Assembly (NCBI GenBank): GCA_905236275.1
Contig: CAJOPI010000330.1
Span: 1 to 7,132 of the forward strand
DNA length: 7,132 nucleotides
Direction: 5' to 3'
Source: an uncultured Lachnospiraceae bacterium
GTDB lineage: Bacteria > Bacillota > Clostridia > Lachnospirales > Lachnospiraceae
A program made the position numbers and the translations under genes. The first letter of the stretch is position 1. Each line of letters opens with the position of its first letter. The notes under the pieces were generated by a model. It had not been told where the DNA came from and ran no database searches. It saw only the letters and a program-made list of their open reading frames with translations. Below are positions 1 to 6,250 of this stretch, piece by piece.

Positions 1-1357
1 CTTCTCCTGTCTTTTCTATGGTATTAAAGACTCTCGCAAAGTCTCTTACCCACTGGTTCATCTCCGCCTGATAATAGGCTATGCCCTTGTAATCAACAGA
101 TTTACCGACCTCGACCTTTACCCCCGCCGAGCTCGCTGCATCCTCGATCTCCGTATCATAACCGTCGGCCGGTTCAACTCCTGAGAAAACAACATTATAT
201 ACGTCATTTGTATCGTCATAATTAACCGAAAAACCGCTGTAATAGAAGCCGTATCCGTTTACTGTCATATAGCCTTCTTCAGCTATACTGAGTTTTGATA
301 TAAATTCATCAAGACTCATATCTTCGTCAAAGATAGTCCATGTATCCTTATTCACCTCTATTTCAAGGGTATCAGCTCCTGTTGACGGTACTTTTGAAAC
401 CGTTCCCTGAAGGTTTTCTCCATTATTCCCGTCCCTCATGAGAAAGAGCGCCTTAAGGCTTCCGCTTAGATTGCTTGCAGTACAGGAAAATGCGTTCCCC
501 GTACTCTCCCATTCAAGATCATAAAGCCCGTCCGCATCTGACTGATTATAAGCTTTTTTCCTCGATACACATTTAAGCTGATTATACTCATAGCCGTCAA
601 CAAGCGAATTTCCGTTGCTTATACTCACCCTGTAAAGATTGGCTCCGGTCTTTTTTCCGGTTCCCTCATCAACGACAGGTATCTCGGTTACAGTCACATC
701 GACATAGGAAGCCAGCTGGTCAATAAGATTGTTTCTCTTATCCCTTAGGTCATTTGCCGCCATCCCCTGTATTTCAAGTGTATTTATCTGTTTATTTAAT
801 GCCGCTATCTCCCTCGCAATGGTATTTATCTCCCCTACCTGAGTCTTTATTTCTCCATTCAGCTGTTCCTGGCTTTCCTTAAGCGAATCGCTCAGTTGGT
901 TGAAATATTCGCAGAGTCCCTCCGCAGAGCTTACAACATTCTTTCTCGTGGTCGTATCATTCGGATTGTCTGCAAGCGTTTTCAGGTTGCTGAAAAGCCC
1001 CTCGGCATAAACAGCCGTAAAACCTTTTATGGTCTCGGTATCGTTATATAAATCCTCAATGCTCGACATATAAGTATTGAGTGACGAATAATATCCTACA
1101 TTTGCCTCATTATTCCAATATTTCAGGTCATAGTAGGCATTTCTGAGCTGGGTTACCTTATCGACCTGTACGCCTGTACCTGTCATTCCATAACCCTGAT
1201 AAACCCTCAGTGCATCCGATGCCGACTGTACAGTAACCTGTCTGGAGTAACCCTTTGTATTGGCATTTGCTGCATTATGGGCTACCGTATTCTCAGCCGA
1301 CGCTGCAACGTTCAGTCCGGAATATCCTATATTCAGGCCAAAAAACTGTGATGACAT
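1..1357 (-). CDS. flgK: Second FlgK-type flagellar hook-associated protein, C-terminus cut by window edge
   Basis: This is a second FlgK paralogue (HAP1 family), which would sit at the hook-filament junction after export by the flagellar type III apparatus. 452 codons are visible, starting MSSQFFGLNIGYSG. The start is set by AAGGAGGG ending 6 nt before the ATG. The N-terminal rod/hook helix is recognisable (residues about 5-40: GYSGLNVAAS, then VAHNAANANTKGYSRQ, matching the family pattern AxNxANxxTxGYxRQ). A coiled-coil stretch at about 165-200 leads into AANDLRDKRNNLIDQLASY, a motif shared with the upstream FlgK (ANDLRDARNLILDKLS). The variable surface domain follows, and the C-terminal D0 helix lies outside the window. 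It starts 19 nt after the upstream flgK stop, so it is very probably co-transcribed. The two copies are clearly diverged, not a recent duplication. FlgE/FlgL-like alternatives fit less well because of the FlgK-type coiled coil. The family call is firm; a distinct role for this copy is unknown. Confidence 0.9.
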   Translation of the reverse strand, partial: MSSQFFGLNIGYSGLNVAASAENTVAHNAANANTKGYSRQVTVQSASDALRVYQGYGMTGTGVQVDKVTQLRNAYYDLKYWNNEANVGYYSSLNTYMSSIEDLYNDTETIKGFTAVYAEGLFSNLKTLADNPNDTTTRKNVVSSAEGLCEYFNQLSDSLKESQEQLNGEIKTQVGEINTIAREIAALNKQINTLEIQGMAANDLRDKRNNLIDQLASYVDVTVTEIPVVDEGTGKKTGANLYRVSISNGNSLVDGYEYNQLKCVSRKKAYNQSDADGLYDLEWESTGNAFSCTASNLSGSLKALFLMRDGNNGENLQGTVSKVPSTGADTLEIEVNKDTWTIFDEDMSLDEFISKLSIAEEGYMTVNGYGFYYSGFSVNYDDTNDVYNVVFSGVEPADGYDTEIEDAASSAGVKVEVGKSVDYKGIAYYQAEMNQWVRDFARVFNTIEKTGE

Positions 1358-1376
1358 ATCAATCCCTCCTTCTCGT

Positions 1377-3005
1377 TTATGTCAGCTGCGTAAGCAGATT
1401 CTCAAGCATCTCATTTACAACGTTAAAGTAACGGCTGCTTGCGTTATAAGCATTCTGATACTTTATCATCTTTGTAAGCTCGTCACTGTCAGATACTCCG
1501 ACTACCGACTGTCTTGCGCTTTCTACCGAATCAACCGATACCTCAAGTGCATCGGCAACACTCTTATACATTTCACCCAGTTCCGCATAAGAGTTGACCA
1601 TTCCGGTATAATATCCCATGAAGGTTAAAGAAGTGGAAGCATCCGGAGTCAGAACTGAAAAGTCACTGTTGAAAATTTTTTCAAGTGCTTTTGCTGTGGC
1701 ATTGTCCGCACTCGCATCGTCGATTTCCTGTATGAAACCGTTGTTTAAGCGGCTGGGCTGTGCAAGAAGCTCCTCATTTATTTTAAGGTTGCAGATGCTG
1801 TATTTTACATTAGTCCCATCCTTATTTATTTCATCTTCATCTATGACACAGAACAGTTCATCATAGGTTCCGTTGCTTCTTCCGTCACATACCGCATTAT
1901 ATTCCTCTGTGGTAAGGGCGGACTGAATTATAGAATCACAGCCGTATTTATCAGTATTGTCATGGGTAAGCAGGGTATTAATCTCAGATGTGATTCCATA
2001 GCAGAGACGGTCGAACATCATCATGATAGTTGCAACGCTTGAATTTTCGACGTTCTCGAAGCCGGTCTCCGTAAAATCAGCATAAGTTCCCCTGCGTGTG
2101 CCCCTTGCGTCGAGAAGTGCCCTGAGCGAACCCTTATCGCTGTTCTGAAGAGCCGAAACCGGATTATCCAAATCATACACAAGCTCCTCTCCAAGCGAAG
2201 GCCATAAAACGGTATAAAATCCGGTCTTTGCATCTTTATCAAGAACCCGCGCTTCCATTGTGTTCACGTTGGTTTCCTTGACTAGCTCCACGCCCTCGAA
2301 TTTAACATTGACATAGCCCAAAAGATTTTCCGTATACTCAATTTTACCCATTGCTGAAAGCTTATCAAGTATAAGATTTCTTGCATCCCTTAAGTCGTTG
2401 GCATTCTCAATATTCCCAGCCTCAACCTTTACGATCTGTTTATTGAGCTCTGCAAGCTTATTTGCATATTCATTTATTTTTTCAACCTGATCCTTTATCT
2501 GTTCGTTCAGGTTGTCCTGATATTCTGAAAGCCCCTCATAGACAGCCTGTGCCCTGTTCAGAAACTGTCCCGCAACAGTGACAACCTGGCTTTGCAGTGT
2601 GGAATCAGTAGGACTGATAGCCAGTGATGTCATGGCATCCTTCAGGTTCTGGAGAGATTCCTGAAAGGCTGTCCCGTTAAGCTCACCGAAAAGAGTATTA
2701 ATTTCCTCTATTGCTTCATACGAAGTGGAATAATACGACGATCTGCCTGATTCATTGCGATATGCCTTATCGAGAAAATAATCACGTACATAACGAACTT
2801 CATCAATGTTTACGCCTAAACCAACCTGGCTTAAATTATTGGCTGAACGTCCAATCGTGAGATAAATACTATTTCCCTGATATACCTGCTGCCTTGTAAA
2901 ACCTTCGGTATCAATGTTTGAAATATTATGTGCTGTGGCGTTCAGAGCATTCTGACTGGCATTTATTCCGGATACTCCTACATAAAAAGCGCCCATTAGT
3001 GACAT
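1377..3005 (-). CDS. flgK: Flagellar hook-associated protein 1 (FlgK)
   Basis: HAP1 forms the first junction zone between hook and filament and is exported with the help of FlgN. Counting from the ATG at 3005 the protein has 542 residues, a usual FlgK length. The N-terminus MSLMGAFYVGVSGINASQNA, followed by ATAHNISNIDTEGFTRQQV, is the flagellar rod/hook N-terminal helix. ANDLRDARNLILDKLS lies near residue 205. The last 40 residues (DSDELTKMIKYQNAYNASSR onward, ending VVNEMLENLLTQLT) are the matching C-terminal D0 helix. A GTG at 3014 is in frame, but it falls inside the Shine-Dalgarno stretch GAGGGGTGAT (3010-3019), which places ATG 3005 at an 8-nt spacing; I therefore prefer 3005. The gene sits 28 nt after flgN and 19 nt before a second flgK paralogue. 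I see no truncation or frameshift. Confidence 0.96.
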   Translation of the reverse strand: MSLMGAFYVGVSGINASQNALNATAHNISNIDTEGFTRQQVYQGNSIYLTIGRSANNLSQVGLGVNIDEVRYVRDYFLDKAYRNESGRSSYYSTSYEAIEEINTLFGELNGTAFQESLQNLKDAMTSLAISPTDSTLQSQVVTVAGQFLNRAQAVYEGLSEYQDNLNEQIKDQVEKINEYANKLAELNKQIVKVEAGNIENANDLRDARNLILDKLSAMGKIEYTENLLGYVNVKFEGVELVKETNVNTMEARVLDKDAKTGFYTVLWPSLGEELVYDLDNPVSALQNSDKGSLRALLDARGTRRGTYADFTETGFENVENSSVATIMMMFDRLCYGITSEINTLLTHDNTDKYGCDSIIQSALTTEEYNAVCDGRSNGTYDELFCVIDEDEINKDGTNVKYSICNLKINEELLAQPSRLNNGFIQEIDDASADNATAKALEKIFNSDFSVLTPDASTSLTFMGYYTGMVNSYAELGEMYKSVADALEVSVDSVESARQSVVGVSDSDELTKMIKYQNAYNASSRYFNVVNEMLENLLTQLT

Positions 3006-3009
3006 TGAT

Positions 3010-3019
3010 ATCACCCCTC
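3010..3019 (-). promoter_or_regulatory. Ribosome binding site that fixes the flgK start
   Basis: The coding strand reads GAGGGGTGAT, close to the full anti-Shine-Dalgarno complement AGGAGGTGAT. The core AGGGG (3014-3018) lies 8 nt before ATG 3005. The in-frame GTG at 3014 would lie within this site and so is unlikely to be the start. Confidence 0.75.
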
Positions 3020-3033
3020 ATTCTGTCCGACCT

Positions 3034-3552
3034 TTACTGTCTTGCGTCAAATCCTCCCTGCTCGGAAACAAGCATACTGCCTGCATTTTCCGCAGCGCGA
3101 TTATAGTTTCCCGTCTCCGGTCCCGTTCTTATCGAACGTTCAAGTGCGAGATTGAAATCTATCATATCGAGAGACTGTTTAATAAGTACCGCATTCTGAG
3201 AGTTAATGAGTTTAAGCTCGTTAACAACCTTATCGAGCCTGTCCCTTACCGCTATGAGCGCATCACGCTCTTTGGGACGTTTCTCCATCATAACTATCAG
3301 ATTTTTCAGCTTCAACTCCCCAACATCCTTGTTGGTAACATTCGCGATATCATTCATAACCGTACTGCGCTCTTTATCCAAAGCAGAGAGCACTTCGACC
3401 GCTTCCTGTTCTTCATCCGTGATTTTCTGAAGTTCAGCCAGGCTGCCCCTGACGATAACAGGGGTCTTTTTTTTCGAAAGGCTTAAAAGTTCAGTGTATT
3501 TATCTGCCTCTTTATTAAGTGTAGATATTAAGTTTTCCATTAAACTTGCCAC
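3034..3552 (-). CDS. flgN: FlgN-family flagellar export chaperone
   Basis: FlgN is a cytoplasmic helical chaperone that binds the C-termini of FlgK and FlgL and delivers them to the export gate. This 172-aa protein is almost wholly alpha-helical with heptad-like spacing. It opens MASLMENLISTLNKEADKYT, has ITDEEQEAVEVLSALDKER at about 43-62, and has a last helix around LINSQNAVLIKQSLDMIDFN, all in the FlgN style. The tail (about 150-172) is polar and probably disordered. The start is GTG: GGAGG ends 9 nt before it, whereas the ATG four codons later would be 21 nt away. It lies between flgM (21 nt upstream) and its client flgK (28 nt downstream), which supports the call more strongly than sequence alone, since FlgN proteins diverge quickly. 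A run of eight A residues occurs near codons 26-28. Confidence 0.9.
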   Translation of the reverse strand: MASLMENLISTLNKEADKYTELLSLSKKKTPVIVRGSLAELQKITDEEQEAVEVLSALDKERSTVMNDIANVTNKDVGELKLKNLIVMMEKRPKERDALIAVRDRLDKVVNELKLINSQNAVLIKQSLDMIDFNLALERSIRTGPETGNYNRAAENAGSMLVSEQGGFDARQ

Positions 3553-3573
3553 TGCAACTTACCTCCCGTTTTT

Positions 3574-3852
3574 TCAAGCCAATGCTTCCATCTGCTCTAA
3601 GAGCTTTTCCGCGAAACTTTCACCTGTTACATTGTAGGTGCCGGCCTGAATTTTTTCCTTCAGCGGAGTCGTCAGCTCTTTCCTGACATCTGCCGCTTCA
3701 GCTACTGCTGCTCTTGCAGTCTGAAGATCCTTTCCGGTTCCCGAGAGCTCAAGTGCGTCACGCGCACTCACTGCAGACGAACTTTTTTCTGTCCTCTTGA
3801 CTTTCTGTTTTCCGTATACCTGCATAACCTGATTGTAAGCTTCTATCCGCAT
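3574..3852 (-). CDS. flgM: Anti-sigma-28 factor FlgM
   Basis: FlgM binds and inhibits sigma-28 (FliA/SigD) until the hook is complete; in many species it is then exported through the flagellum. The 92-aa product has the usual size. It has the short N-terminal segment MRIEAYNQVMQVYGKQKV, a polar, probably unstructured middle (KRTEKSSSAVSARDALELSG), and the C-terminal sigma-binding helices DVRKELTTPLKEKIQAGTYN followed by VTGESFAEKLLEQMEAL. The pattern GTYNVxGExxAEKLL is diagnostic of the family. A strong AAGGAGGAG ribosome binding site precedes the ATG. It is the first gene of the flgM-flgN-flgK-flgK2 operon and lies behind a sigma-28 promoter, so the factor it inhibits should drive its own transcription. 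Confidence 0.95.
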   Translation of the reverse strand: MRIEAYNQVMQVYGKQKVKRTEKSSSAVSARDALELSGTGKDLQTARAAVAEAADVRKELTTPLKEKIQAGTYNVTGESFAEKLLEQMEALA

Positions 3853-3935
3853 ATCAGACTCCTCCTTTCTTTAATATAACTTTTATTGGTAAAAAAGTAT
3901 CCGGCAAAATCCTCGCCTTAAACTTTTCACTTATC

Positions 3936-3962
3936 TTATCGGACAATTATCAAATTTCTTTA
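3936..3962 (-). promoter_or_regulatory. Sigma-28 (FliA/SigD) promoter for the flgM-flgN-flgK operon
   Basis: Reading the minus strand, TAAA (3959-3962, continuing as TAAAGAAA) is followed by 15 nt and then TCCGATAA (3936-3943). The enterobacterial sigma-28 consensus is TAAA-N15-GCCGATAA, so this differs at one base with exact spacing. The -10 ends 83 nt upstream of the flgM ATG. It is the only place in the window where I found both boxes correctly spaced. Promoter and gene content agree: flagellar late genes with the anti-sigma factor first. Confidence 0.85.
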
Positions 3963-3973
3963 TAGTCTGTACG

Positions 3974-3994
3974 AAAAAAAATTCTGAATTTTTT
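3974..3994 (-). terminator. Weak A/T-only hairpin at the end of hydE
   Basis: Beginning in the hydE stop codon, the minus strand reads AAAAAATT-CAG-AATTTTTT followed by two more T. This is an 8-bp all-A:T stem with a 3-nt loop running into a T tract. It could act as a weak, possibly bidirectional terminator, but without G:C pairs its stability is poor. It may just be an AT-rich spacer, and some read-through from hydE into flgM is possible. Confidence 0.3.
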
Positions 3995-5036
3995 ATGTAT
4001 AAGCATCTCCTCTTGAAACGCTGACCCTGTAACCCGTTAATTCTACGCGCTTTTCCATACATTTTCTACATTCCGCGGCTTCTTCCCCCGTACAGATTTT
4101 TCCGTCATAGAGAAGATATTTTCCCCTGACAGTTATCGGAGAAAGATTCGGCATTATCACATTCGCCCCTGCAAGAAGTCCTTTTTCCCTTCCCATCGGG
4201 TCGATCGTTCCAAGAGCTGTCGTTGCCGGAAGAAGAACCTTCGGAAGCATAAGCCTTATTATAGCGAGAAGTCTGAGTGTATCCCCTGCCTTTCCCGGAA
4301 CTTCATCCTTAAAAGGAGTATCCTTATGTGGTATGAAGGGACCTATTCCTACCATTTCCGGTTCAAGCTCTTTTAGGAATTTCAGATCTTCAATCAGGTT
4401 TTCAACTGTCTGGAAGGGTGCCCCCACCATCATTCCGGCACCGGTCTGAAATCCGATTTCCTTCAGATCCTTTAGACATCTTTTTCGATTTTCAAGACTC
4501 AGTTCTTTAGGATGCAGCTTGGAATAATGTTCCTCGTTAGCCGTTTCATGTCTTAAAAGATACCTGTCAGCACCGGCCTCATAAAATTTTTCATAGCTTT
4601 CCCTTGTCTTTTCCCCTATCGAAAGCGTCACTGCCGAATCATCATAAAGCTTTTTTATTTCAGAAACTATTTCACAGATATCCTCATCCGTATAGCTTAA
4701 ATCTTCTCCACCCTGAAGAACAAAGGTCCTAAACCCAAGCTCATGACCCTTTTTAACTGCCGAAAGGATTTCAGCCTTTTCCAATCTGTATCTTTCCGCA
4801 TTAGTATTGCTCCGCCGGATTCCGCAGTAAAGGCAATCATTTCTGCAGTAGTTGGTAAATTCTATAAGTCCTCTGAGATAGACCTCTTTCCCGTAATATT
4901 TTTCTCTTCTCTCCCTCGCTTTTGCATAAAGATATTCTTCTTCCTTTTCGCTTAAGCCCTGAAGAAGCTCTTTGAATTCTTCATCGGCAAGGTTCTTCTC
5001 ATTGCGGAGTTTGTCAATCAGTTCCGTTTTTGTCAT
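3993..5036 (-). CDS. hydE: HydE-type radical SAM enzyme ([FeFe]-hydrogenase maturase family)
   Basis: HydE is a radical S-adenosylmethionine enzyme that, in hydrogenase maturation, processes the Fe(CO)2CN-cysteine synthon made by HydG on the way to the H-cluster. The 347-aa length equals family norms (about 350). GLIEFTNYCRNDCLYCGIRR carries the CX3CX2C [4Fe-4S] motif (C64, C68, C71), with the aromatic residue before the last Cys. LQGGED (108-112) corresponds to the usual LQSGED. RHETAN (162-167), MVGAPFQT (203-210), VGIGPFIPHKDTP (229-241), PATTALGT (270-277) and GANVIMPN (290-297) are HydE signatures. The C-terminal triad C315-X7-C323-X2-C326 has the same spacing as the accessory second-cluster cysteines of Thermotoga HydE, and its presence argues against PylB. 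The start ATG overlaps the upstream nitrogenase-like gene's stop as ATGA, indicating translational coupling. No hydF, hydG or hydrogenase gene is in the window, so the actual substrate here is uncertain. Confidence 0.9.
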   Translation of the reverse strand: MTKTELIDKLRNEKNLADEEFKELLQGLSEKEEEYLYAKARERREKYYGKEVYLRGLIEFTNYCRNDCLYCGIRRSNTNAERYRLEKAEILSAVKKGHELGFRTFVLQGGEDLSYTDEDICEIVSEIKKLYDDSAVTLSIGEKTRESYEKFYEAGADRYLLRHETANEEHYSKLHPKELSLENRKRCLKDLKEIGFQTGAGMMVGAPFQTVENLIEDLKFLKELEPEMVGIGPFIPHKDTPFKDEVPGKAGDTLRLLAIIRLMLPKVLLPATTALGTIDPMGREKGLLAGANVIMPNLSPITVRGKYLLYDGKICTGEEAAECRKCMEKRVELTGYRVSVSRGDAYT

Positions 5037-6163
5037 TCCGTCTCCCCCTCAAAAACATTCTTTGCCCTCTTCAAAAAGAGCCTCCCCGAAAATGCAAGAT
5101 GCACAATCTCTTCAAAATCCGCATCCTTCGGCGCAACTCGTTTGTACAGGGGGTCGGCGATTATTTTTTTATAGCCCTTCAGACTTTCCGCAATTTCTTT
5201 TTCATTAACTATTGCCTTGTCCGATTCTCTTAAGAATTCATGTCCAAGCTCTGTCGTGGCTATAACCTCTGCCCTTTCACCGGTTCTCAGTTCGTATTCC
5301 TCCGCAAGACTCAGTGACAGAATTGTTTCACCGACTATTACAACTTCGCCACTGTATTTTTTATCGGACAAAAATGAATTTTCTAAAGGGCTTTCGCGTA
5401 ATTTTTTTATAATTTTTTTTGTATACTTTCCGACAGGAGTTCCGATAATGTATGGAATGCCATATTTTTCCCGCATAAACTCCGCTGTTTTTATACCTGC
5501 GGAGCTTATTACCAGATTGATATCCGCTTCGGGACTTTTCATTATTTCTTCAAAACTGCTTCCCATAGCCCAGACCGAATTCAGAAAAAAATTTTCTTTT
5601 TCGAAAATTTTCCTTATAGTTTCTTCCGAGCCTTTCGCTGCGAAATCAAGTGGTGTCATTCCTATAATGTTTATCTTTTTAACTCCATCCCGTCTTTCTT
5701 CACAAGCTTTTTTCTTTTCAGGGAGGAACTTTACCGCAAGCTCATAAAAGGCATTTGAAATACCGACGCTGTAATCATGCATGGCATTGGTCTCTATATG
5801 AAAACAGGGAATATTGCTCTTTTTTTCTATTATTTTTGCTATCCCTTTAAAATCAGTCCCGTTTATATAAGGAACAGGTGAATTAAAAAGTGCTATAAAT
5901 TTCGGTTTCAGTTTCTCTGCCGCATCGAGCACGTCTCTTATAAATTTATCATCATTTCCAGTTATGGCATCCACTTCCGAAAGCCCTGAGATAAATATAA
6001 GACTGTTTTCAGAATACCATCTTGTTTCATCGTGGGTATTATAGGTTGAATTGCAGCCGGAAGGATCATGTATGACACTCATCCCGCCAAGCTCGTAAAG
6101 CGCAGCTGCCGCCCCCGAAACATCTCCCGTATAGACAGGCAGTTTATTGAATACGTTTTTCAC
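5033..6163 (-). CDS. Short nitrogenase component 1-like protein (NifD/NifK superfamily), function unknown
   Basis: The 376-aa protein belongs to the oxidoreductase/nitrogenase component 1 superfamily (NifD/K/E/N, BchN/B, CfbD) but is about 100 residues shorter than NifD. HDPSGCNSTY (C37) aligns with NifD GPVGCGQY (C88). SGLSEVDAITGNDDKFIRDV (59-78) aligns with the NifD segment carrying VFGGDKKL. NLVISSAG (216-223) and MREKYGIPYI (230-239) align with the NifD segment around C275 (NLVHCYRS, MEEKYGIPW). On this hand alignment the equivalents of C62, C154 and C275 are Tyr11, about Pro96 and Ser220. The only other cysteines are C120 and C154. It ends IVHLAFSGRLFLKR. The start is GTG, with GGAGG 7 nt upstream. 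It is coupled to hydE by a 4-nt overlap. Classical nitrogen fixation is very unlikely; reductase, scaffold or cofactor-carrier roles are possible. Superfamily is firm, function is not. Confidence 0.82.
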   Translation of the reverse strand: MKNVFNKLPVYTGDVSGAAAALYELGGMSVIHDPSGCNSTYNTHDETRWYSENSLIFISGLSEVDAITGNDDKFIRDVLDAAEKLKPKFIALFNSPVPYINGTDFKGIAKIIEKKSNIPCFHIETNAMHDYSVGISNAFYELAVKFLPEKKKACEERRDGVKKINIIGMTPLDFAAKGSEETIRKIFEKENFFLNSVWAMGSSFEEIMKSPEADINLVISSAGIKTAEFMREKYGIPYIIGTPVGKYTKKIIKKLRESPLENSFLSDKKYSGEVVIVGETILSLSLAEEYELRTGERAEVIATTELGHEFLRESDKAIVNEKEIAESLKGYKKIIADPLYKRVAPKDADFEEIVHLAFSGRLFLKRAKNVFEGETE

Positions 6164-6189
6164 GTTTAAGCCTCCGTTTTTTTATTGTA

Positions 6190-6220
6190 CAAAAATGGCA
6201 CCGGACTAAAGCCCGATGCC
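6190..6220 (-). terminator. Intrinsic terminator of the lipoprotein gene
   Basis: The minus strand forms a 9-bp stem, GGCATCGGG / TCCGGTGCC, including two G:T pairs, with a CTTTAG loop, followed by ATTTTTGT. It starts 24 nt after the lipoprotein stop codon and fits a Rho-independent terminator. It separates the lipoprotein from the nitrogenase-like/hydE pair. Confidence 0.85.
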
Positions 6221-6221
6221 A

Positions 6222-6250
6222 ATTATATCACAAAATCCAATAGTTATTCA
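6222..6250 (-). promoter_or_regulatory. Possible extended -10 promoter for the nitrogenase-like/hydE pair
   Basis: The minus strand contains TGATATAAT (6222-6230), a perfect TATAAT with the TG of an extended -10. A weak -35, TGAATA (6245-6250), lies 17 nt upstream and overlaps the lipoprotein stop codon. The predicted start, near 6214-6217, falls inside the left arm of the terminator hairpin. A transcript made here would lack the full stem and would not be terminated. It would lead into the GTG-started gene at 6163 after about 50 nt. The -35 matches poorly, so the call rests on the -10. Confidence 0.5.

Noticed and set aside
3898..3925. TTTAAGG and GCCGGATA between flgM and the sigma-28 promoter, a possible second sigma-28 site
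   Set aside because: The -10 has an inserted G (CCGGATA for CCGATA) and the spacing does not fit.
3959..3988. TTCAGA-N18-TATAAA, a possible housekeeping promoter before flgM
   Set aside because: The -35 matches at only four positions and the element lies in an AT-rich tract where such matches are expected; the sigma-28 site explains the operon better.
5361..5372. Second TCCGATAA on the minus strand, inside the nitrogenase-like gene, resembling a sigma-28 -10 box
   Set aside because: At 15 nt upstream the bases read TTTA instead of TAAA, and the match lies within coding sequence (LSDKK) with no gene start near it.
5217..5747. Plus-strand open frame of 176 codons
   Set aside because: It lies wholly opposite the nitrogenase-like gene, whose superfamily alignment is clear; the plus frame has no recognisable domain.
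5033..6163. A true nitrogen-fixing NifD or NifK subunit
   Set aside because: The product is too short, lacks most cluster and cofactor ligands, and no nifH, nifK/D, nifE, nifN or nifB is present.
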